A stretch of DNA of 9,929 nucleotides, from NCBI GenBank assembly GCA_944387905.1, contig CALXGU010000044.1, positions 1 to 9,929 on the forward strand, in the 5' to 3' direction. This document shows, in pieces, positions 5,915 through 9,929 of the stretch. The position numbers were made by a program, and so were the translations under genes. This DNA is from an uncultured Clostridia bacterium (GTDB lineage: Bacteria > Bacillota > Clostridia > Oscillospirales > QAKW01). The notes under the pieces were generated by a model. The model worked only from the letters and a program-made list of their open reading frames with translations, was not told the origin of the DNA and did no database searches. The stretch's first letter is position 1, and the number at the start of each line of letters is the position of its first letter.

Positions 5915-6607
5915 GTGAGAAAAACGGATATACAAATGATATTGTCCGCTGTCGATCACACCCTTCTGTCACAGACAACGACTGCTGAGCAGATCCTCAG
6001 ACTGTGCGATGAGGGCATAGAGTATAAGACCGCGTCGGTATGTATCCCGCCGTGTTATGTAAAAAAAGCCTGCGATTATACCGCGGGCAGAGTGAAAATA
6101 TGCACCGTTATAGGCTTCCCCAACGGCTATAATACCACCTCCTGCAAGATTTATGAGACTTCCCGTGCGCTGGAGGACGGCGCGGACGAAATAGATATGG
6201 TCATCAATCTGGGACTTGTAAAATCGGGTGAGTTTGACGCTGTTGAAAATGAGATATCTCAGATAAAGTCTGTATGCGGGGACAAAATATTAAAAGTGAT
6301 AATAGAGACCTGTCTGCTTACTGAAACGGAAAAGATCAGGATGTGCGGTGCAGTGTCACGTTCCGGCGCCGATTTCATAAAGACCTCGACCGGGTTTTCC
6401 AAAGGCGGTGCTGCGCCTGAAGATATAATACTTTTCAAAAAGCATGTTTCGGAGCATGTCAGAATAAAGGCGGCAGGCGGTATAAAGACAATTTCCGACG
6501 CCGCGCGGTTTCTTGAGCTGGGCGCAGACAGACTGGGCACCAGCCGCATCATAAAGCTACTTAAAGAGGAGGAAAATAAAAATGAATTATCCGACACCTC
6601 ATATTGA
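5915..6607 (+). CDS. deoC: Deoxyribose-phosphate aldolase
   Basis: 230 residues, a normal class I DERA length. It cleaves 2-deoxyribose-5-phosphate to acetaldehyde and glyceraldehyde-3-phosphate, the last step of deoxynucleoside breakdown. Seen: VDHTLL (13-18), CTVIGFPNG (63-71), EIDMVIN with Asp94, DFIKTSTGF with the Schiff-base Lys156, and RIKAAGGIKT with Lys185; these correspond to the E. coli Asp102, Lys167 and Lys201 triad. A TGA at 5906-5908 limits the start. I take the GTG at 5915, which has a poor ribosome site (GAAAGCAG overlapping it). The ATG at 5936 is the alternative: AGGTGAG is 16 bases away, too far, and the protein would start only five residues before VDHTLL. The last 15 residues or so extend past the family core, and their DNA holds the ribosome site and start of deoD. 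Confidence 0.96.
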   Translation: MRKTDIQMILSAVDHTLLSQTTTAEQILRLCDEGIEYKTASVCIPPCYVKKACDYTAGRVKICTVIGFPNGYNTTSCKIYETSRALEDGADEIDMVINLGLVKSGEFDAVENEISQIKSVCGDKILKVIIETCLLTETEKIRMCGAVSRSGADFIKTSTGFSKGGAAPEDIILFKKHVSEHVRIKAAGGIKTISDAARFLELGADRLGTSRIIKLLKEEENKNELSDTSY

Positions 6608-7298
6608 CGCTTCGCCCTCGGACTTTGCCGAAACGGTACTGATGCCGGGAGATCCGCTCAGATCGGCGTTTATCGCCGAAAATTATCTTACAGACGCCGT
6701 GCTTGTAAACAATGTCCGTTCCATCCAGGGATACACCGGTTTTTATAAAGGCAAAAAGATAAGCGTTATGGCTTCCGGCATGGGCATGCCGTCAATGGGC
6801 ATTTACAGCTATGAGCTTTTCAGCTTTTTCGGAGTGGAAAATATAATACGCATCGGCTCCTGCGGGGCGCTGAGCAACGACGTCAAAATCAGGGATATAA
6901 TATTGGCGATGGGTGCGTGTACGAATTCCCGCTTTGCGTCTCAGTATAAAATCAACGGTACGTTTGCGCCGATTTGCGATTATCGGCTTTTATGCGAGGC
7001 GGCAAAGCAGTGCAGCCGTATAGGCGCAAATTTCCATGTTGGGAATGTTGTTTCTACAGACACCTTTTACAGCGCCGACACGTCGCTTAACGACGGCTTT
7101 GCGGCAATGGGAGTTTTAGGCGCCGAGATGGAGGCGGCGGCGCTGTACATGACCGCGGCGTACTGCAAAAAGCACGCGCTTGCGATATGCACCGTGTCCG
7201 ATCACATCCTGACCGGCGAGGCAACAAGCGCAGCACAGCGTCAGACTTCTTTTACTCAGATGATGGAGGTAGCCCTGGAAACAGCGGCGGTACTGTAA
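6582..7298 (+). CDS. deoD: Purine-nucleoside phosphorylase, DeoD (hexameric, NP-I) type
   Basis: 238 residues, the standard length. It splits purine (deoxy)ribonucleosides with phosphate into base and (deoxy)ribose-1-phosphate. Seen: TPHIDA with His7, VLMPGDPLRSAF with phosphate-binding Gly23 and Arg27, VNNVRSIQGYTGFYKG with Arg46, RIGSCGA with Arg90, VVSTDTFYS, LGAEMEAAALY (179-189) with the ribose-binding Glu184, and CTVSDHILTGE with Asp207, the base-protonating residue. Arg220 matches the mobile catalytic Arg of E. coli DeoD. It overlaps the end of deoC by 26 bases in another frame. GAGGAGG at 6566-6572, inside deoC, sits 9 bases before the ATG, so the two are probably translationally coupled. 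Confidence 0.96.
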   Translation: MNYPTPHIDASPSDFAETVLMPGDPLRSAFIAENYLTDAVLVNNVRSIQGYTGFYKGKKISVMASGMGMPSMGIYSYELFSFFGVENIIRIGSCGALSNDVKIRDIILAMGACTNSRFASQYKINGTFAPICDYRLLCEAAKQCSRIGANFHVGNVVSTDTFYSADTSLNDGFAAMGVLGAEMEAAALYMTAAYCKKHALAICTVSDHILTGEATSAAQRQTSFTQMMEVALETAAVL

Positions 7299-7299
7299 T

Positions 7300-8463
7300 A
7301 TGAAACGTATATTTCTGATAGTACTTGACAGCTTCGGCATAGGCGCCGCTCCTGATGCCGGCAGCTACTCAGACACGGGCGCAAACACGCTTGAAAGTAT
7401 CTCCAAGTCAGATCTGTTTTGCGCGGACAATCTTATGGATATGGGGCTTTTCAACATTGACGGGGTGGATATTTCTCCCAAAGCCCAAAGCCCCGTTGCC
7501 GCTTACGGCAGGCTCAGCGAAAAATCCGCGGGAAAGGATACGACTACCGGGCACTGGGAGATAGCCGGCATCATTTCCAAAGATCCTATGCCGACTTATC
7601 CTGACGGATTCCCGGACGATATTATACAACAGTTTTCTGAACAGACGGGCAGAAAAGTCCTCTGCAATAAACCGTATTCCGGCACTGAGGTCATAAAGGA
7701 TTATGGCGCTGAACAGCTTGAGAGCGGCGGGCTTATCGTATACACCTCCGCGGACAGCGTTTTTCAGATAGCGGCGCATACCGATGTGGTACCGCTTGAA
7801 CAGCTGTATGAATACTGCAGGATCGCGCGCGGGATACTCACAGGCAAAAATGCCGTAAGCCGCGTGATAGCAAGGCCGTTCACAGGCACTCCGGGCAGCT
7901 TTGTGCGTACGGCGGACAGGCGCGACTTTTCGCTTGAGCCGCCGGGCGTTACTATACTGGATGTCCTGTCGGGGGCAGGCTTTGATGTCATAGCGGTAGG
8001 AAAGATAACGGATATTTTTGCCGGCCGCGGCATTACCCGTTCTGTTTTTACACATTCGAATAACGAGGGCATGTCGGCAGCACGTGAACTGCTGAAAGAA
8101 CAGTTTGACGGACTGTGCTTTATCAATCTTGTTGATTTTGATATGCTGTACGGACATCGCAACGATGTTGACGGATACGCAAAAGCGATATCGGAATTTG
8201 ACGCGTTTTTGCCGGGGTTTACGGAAAATATGCTTGAGGATGATATACTGATAATAACCGCAGACCACGGCTGTGATCCTGCCGATAAGAGCACAGATCA
8301 CACGCGTGAGTATATACCCGTCCTGATCTACGGCAAAAAAATCAGGCCTGTCGATCTCAAGACTCATGCTGATTTCGGCAATATAGCAAAAACGATAGCC
8401 GACATCTTCAATGTGGACTTTGAGACGCAGTGTGAGGGATTTGCCGGACAGATACTGTCATAG
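7300..8463 (+). CDS. deoB: Phosphopentomutase
   Basis: 387 residues, in the usual range of about 390. It converts (deoxy)ribose-1-phosphate to the 5-phosphate, linking the phosphorylases to DeoC. It belongs to the alkaline phosphatase superfamily and uses two Mn ions. Seen: FLIVLDSFGIGAAPDA with metal Asp10; GKDTTTGHWE (78-87) with the Thr that carries the phosphate; TSADSVFQIAAH with Asp152; VDFDMLYGHRND with Asp281 and His286; TADHGCDP with Asp322 and His323; and STDHTRE with His334. The full metal set is present. The ATG lies one base after the deoD stop with no good Shine-Dalgarno (a GGCGG at 7286-7290 is the nearest), so restart of ribosomes from deoD is likely. A 35-base gap with its own ribosome site separates it from cdd. 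Confidence 0.97.
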   Translation: MKRIFLIVLDSFGIGAAPDAGSYSDTGANTLESISKSDLFCADNLMDMGLFNIDGVDISPKAQSPVAAYGRLSEKSAGKDTTTGHWEIAGIISKDPMPTYPDGFPDDIIQQFSEQTGRKVLCNKPYSGTEVIKDYGAEQLESGGLIVYTSADSVFQIAAHTDVVPLEQLYEYCRIARGILTGKNAVSRVIARPFTGTPGSFVRTADRRDFSLEPPGVTILDVLSGAGFDVIAVGKITDIFAGRGITRSVFTHSNNEGMSAARELLKEQFDGLCFINLVDFDMLYGHRNDVDGYAKAISEFDAFLPGFTENMLEDDILIITADHGCDPADKSTDHTREYIPVLIYGKKIRPVDLKTHADFGNIAKTIADIFNVDFETQCEGFAGQILS

Positions 8464-8498
8464 AGCCGCGGGAATAGAATACGTTATAAGGAGATATT

Positions 8499-8906
8499 AT
8501 GACTGATACAGAACTTTGCAGCATCGCGCGCGCCGCGATGAAAAAAGCGTATAATCCGTATTCAGGTTTTGCCGTCGGTGCTGCGCTTCTCTGCGGCGAC
8601 GGCAGGGTATATGAAGGCTGCAATATAGAGAATTCCGCATATACGCCTACCGTATGCGCTGAACGCGTAGCTTTTTTCAAGGCGGTAAGCGATGGCGAAA
8701 GAAAATTTATAAAAATAGCGGTAGCGGGCGCAAAAGACGGAAAAATCACCGCGGCATGCCCGCCGTGCGGCGTGTGCAGACAGGTGATGAGCGAGTTTTG
8801 CGGCAGGGATTTTGAAATACTTGCAGTTACCGCCGCAGGCTTTGAAAAATATACACTTGAGCAGCTGCTGCCTGTGTCTTTTGATCTTACGGAGGTACAG
8901 TCATGA
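8499..8906 (+). CDS. cdd: Cytidine deaminase
   Basis: 135 residues, the short homotetrameric Gram-positive type. It turns cytidine and deoxycytidine into uridine and deoxyuridine, substrates of the next enzyme. Seen: YNPYSGFAVGAALL (18-31), the substrate loop; GCNIENSAYTPTVCAERVAF (40-59), with zinc ligand Cys53 and proton-shuttling Glu55; and PPCGVCRQV (88-96), with zinc ligands Cys90 and Cys93. All three zinc cysteines are there. AAGGAG at 8488-8493 sits 5 bases before the ATG. Its stop overlaps the start of pdp in an ATGA. Confidence 0.97.
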   Translation: MTDTELCSIARAAMKKAYNPYSGFAVGAALLCGDGRVYEGCNIENSAYTPTVCAERVAFFKAVSDGERKFIKIAVAGAKDGKITAACPPCGVCRQVMSEFCGRDFEILAVTAAGFEKYTLEQLLPVSFDLTEVQS

Positions 8907-9929
8907 CGATGACAGAGATAATAAAGGCCAAGCGCGACGGGAATCGGCTGAGCGAACGGCAGATACAGTTTGCGATAAACGGGTATACTGACGGCAGCAT
9001 ACCTGACTATCAGATGTCGGCTCTTGCAATGGCGATCTGGTTTCGCGGTATGGACAGCCAAGAGACCGCATGCCTTACTCGTGCGATGCTTGAATCGGGC
9101 GACAGGATAGACTTGTCCCAGTTTGCAGACAAAACGGTGGATAAGCACTCAACGGGCGGAGTGGGAGACAAAACATCGCTTATTGTTTTGCCGATAGCGG
9201 CGGCATGCGGAGCAATATGCGCCAAAATGAGCGGACGCGGACTCGGACACACCGGCGGAACTATAGACAAGCTGGAGGCTCTGCCGGGATACAGGATACA
9301 GCTCGGCCGCGATGAGTTTCTTTCTCAGGTCAAAGATATCGGCATCGCACTTATCGGTCAGACCTCAAATCTTACGCCGGCTGACAAAAAGCTGTACGCG
9401 CTGAGAGACGTCACTGCTACTGTCGACAGTCTGCCGCTCATAGCATCGAGCATAATGAGCAAAAAGCTCGCGGCGGGAGCGCATTCGGTGGTGCTTGATG
9501 TCAAGACGGGCAGCGGAGCTTTTCTTGAGTCTTATGACCAAGCGGCAGAGCTCGCAAAAACAATGGTAGATATAGGCAAGAGCTTTAAAAGAAACGTATG
9601 CGCTGTCATTACCAATATGGACGTGCCGCTTGGCTATAATATCGGCAACGCGCTTGAGGTCGCAGAGGCGATAGATGTACTGCGCGGACGCGGACCTGAG
9701 GATCTGCGTGAAATATGTACGGTCTTGGCGTCGGTCATGCTGGAAATGTCGCTTGAAGTATCACATCAGCAGGCCTTGAGGCTTGCCCAAAACGCTCTGG
9801 ACAGCGGCGCGGCGTTTGAAAAATTCTGCGTGTGGATCGAGCGTCAGGGAAGCGACAGGAAGTTTGCTGTTCATCCTGAGCTTTTGCCTCAAGCTGAATA
9901 CGTCATTGAGGTGAAATCAGAAAAATCGG
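8903..9929 (+). CDS. pdp: Pyrimidine-nucleoside (thymidine) phosphorylase, 5' part
   Basis: 342 codons are visible before the right edge; the family has about 430-440 residues, so the C-terminal end is missing. It phosphorolyses thymidine, uridine and deoxyuridine to base and (deoxy)ribose-1-phosphate. Seen: IPDYQMSALAMAIWFRGM (33-50); DKHSTGGVGDK (80-90), the phosphate loop; KMSGRGLGHTGGT (108-120), the family signature; and ALRDVTATVDSLPLIASSIM (166-185), followed by SKK, which supplies Arg168, Ser183 and Lys187 at the places of the E. coli pyrimidine-binding Arg171, Ser186 and Lys190. The ATG at 8903 shares ATGA with the cdd stop. GGAGGT at 8891-8896 is 6 bases upstream, better spaced than for the second ATG at 8909. 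deoA (thymidine phosphorylase) is the alternative name; the Gram-positive setting favours the broader Pdp. Confidence 0.95.
   Translation, partial: MTMTEIIKAKRDGNRLSERQIQFAINGYTDGSIPDYQMSALAMAIWFRGMDSQETACLTRAMLESGDRIDLSQFADKTVDKHSTGGVGDKTSLIVLPIAAACGAICAKMSGRGLGHTGGTIDKLEALPGYRIQLGRDEFLSQVKDIGIALIGQTSNLTPADKKLYALRDVTATVDSLPLIASSIMSKKLAAGAHSVVLDVKTGSGAFLESYDQAAELAKTMVDIGKSFKRNVCAVITNMDVPLGYNIGNALEVAEAIDVLRGRGPEDLREICTVLASVMLEMSLEVSHQQALRLAQNALDSGAAFEKFCVWIERQGSDRKFAVHPELLPQAEYVIEVKSEKS

Noticed and set aside
7408..8367. A 319-residue open frame on the minus strand inside deoB
   Set aside because: It is antisense to a fully conserved phosphopentomutase, has no recognisable motifs or ribosome site, and comes from the codon bias of deoB.
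8408..9148. A 246-residue open frame on the minus strand across cdd and pdp
   Set aside because: It crosses two well-supported genes and their overlap and shows no protein-family features.
1..9929. CRISPR arrays, tRNA or rRNA genes, insertion sequences, phage genes or attachment sites
   Set aside because: I saw no regularly spaced direct repeats, no tRNA-like cloverleaf sequence, no transposase or integrase motifs, and no gene-free stretch above about 150 bases.

Overview
The window looks like chromosome of a spore-forming, anaerobic Gram-positive bacterium of the Clostridia type. The evidence is a spoVT sporulation regulator with a sigma-G-like promoter, a glycyl-radical-enzyme activase (an anaerobe's enzyme), strong purine-rich ribosome binding sites, A/T-rich promoters and U-tract terminators. 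I cannot name the species.

Region 1 (1-2501, plus strand) is the tail of a glycyl-radical-enzyme locus. It holds the C-terminal two thirds or so of a radical-SAM activase, a complete zinc-dependent medium-chain dehydrogenase 9 bases later, and a SASA/sialate O-acetylesterase-type esterase gene. The esterase carries two lesions: a +1 frameshift at a run of five G and an in-frame TAA. The glycyl radical enzyme itself should lie to the left, outside the window, so the substrate is unknown.

Region 2 (2502-3513) is core genome: spoVT on the plus strand convergent with rpsU (ribosomal protein S21, 57 codons) on the minus strand. Each has its own terminator and promoter, and rpsU also has a leader hairpin.

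Region 3 (3540-5832) is a small sugar module. An AraC-family regulator on the minus strand is divergent from an intracellular GH29 alpha-L-fucosidase on the plus strand. The intergenic region holds a good extended -10 promoter and a perfect 13-bp palindrome.

Region 4 (5834 to the right edge, plus strand) is a compact nucleoside-salvage operon: deoC, deoD, deoB, cdd and pdp (cut by the edge), behind a strong extended -10 promoter that abuts the fucosidase terminator. Cytidine deaminase turns (deoxy)cytidine into (deoxy)uridine. Pdp and DeoD release the bases and give (deoxy)ribose-1-phosphate. DeoB moves the phosphate to C5. DeoC cleaves deoxyribose-5-phosphate to acetaldehyde and glyceraldehyde-3-phosphate.

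Most of the window is conventional. The points most worth a second look are the doubly damaged esterase in the glycyl-radical locus, the unidentified chemistry of that locus, the predicted sigma-G promoter with a start-site palindrome at spoVT, and the palindrome in front of the fucosidase gene.
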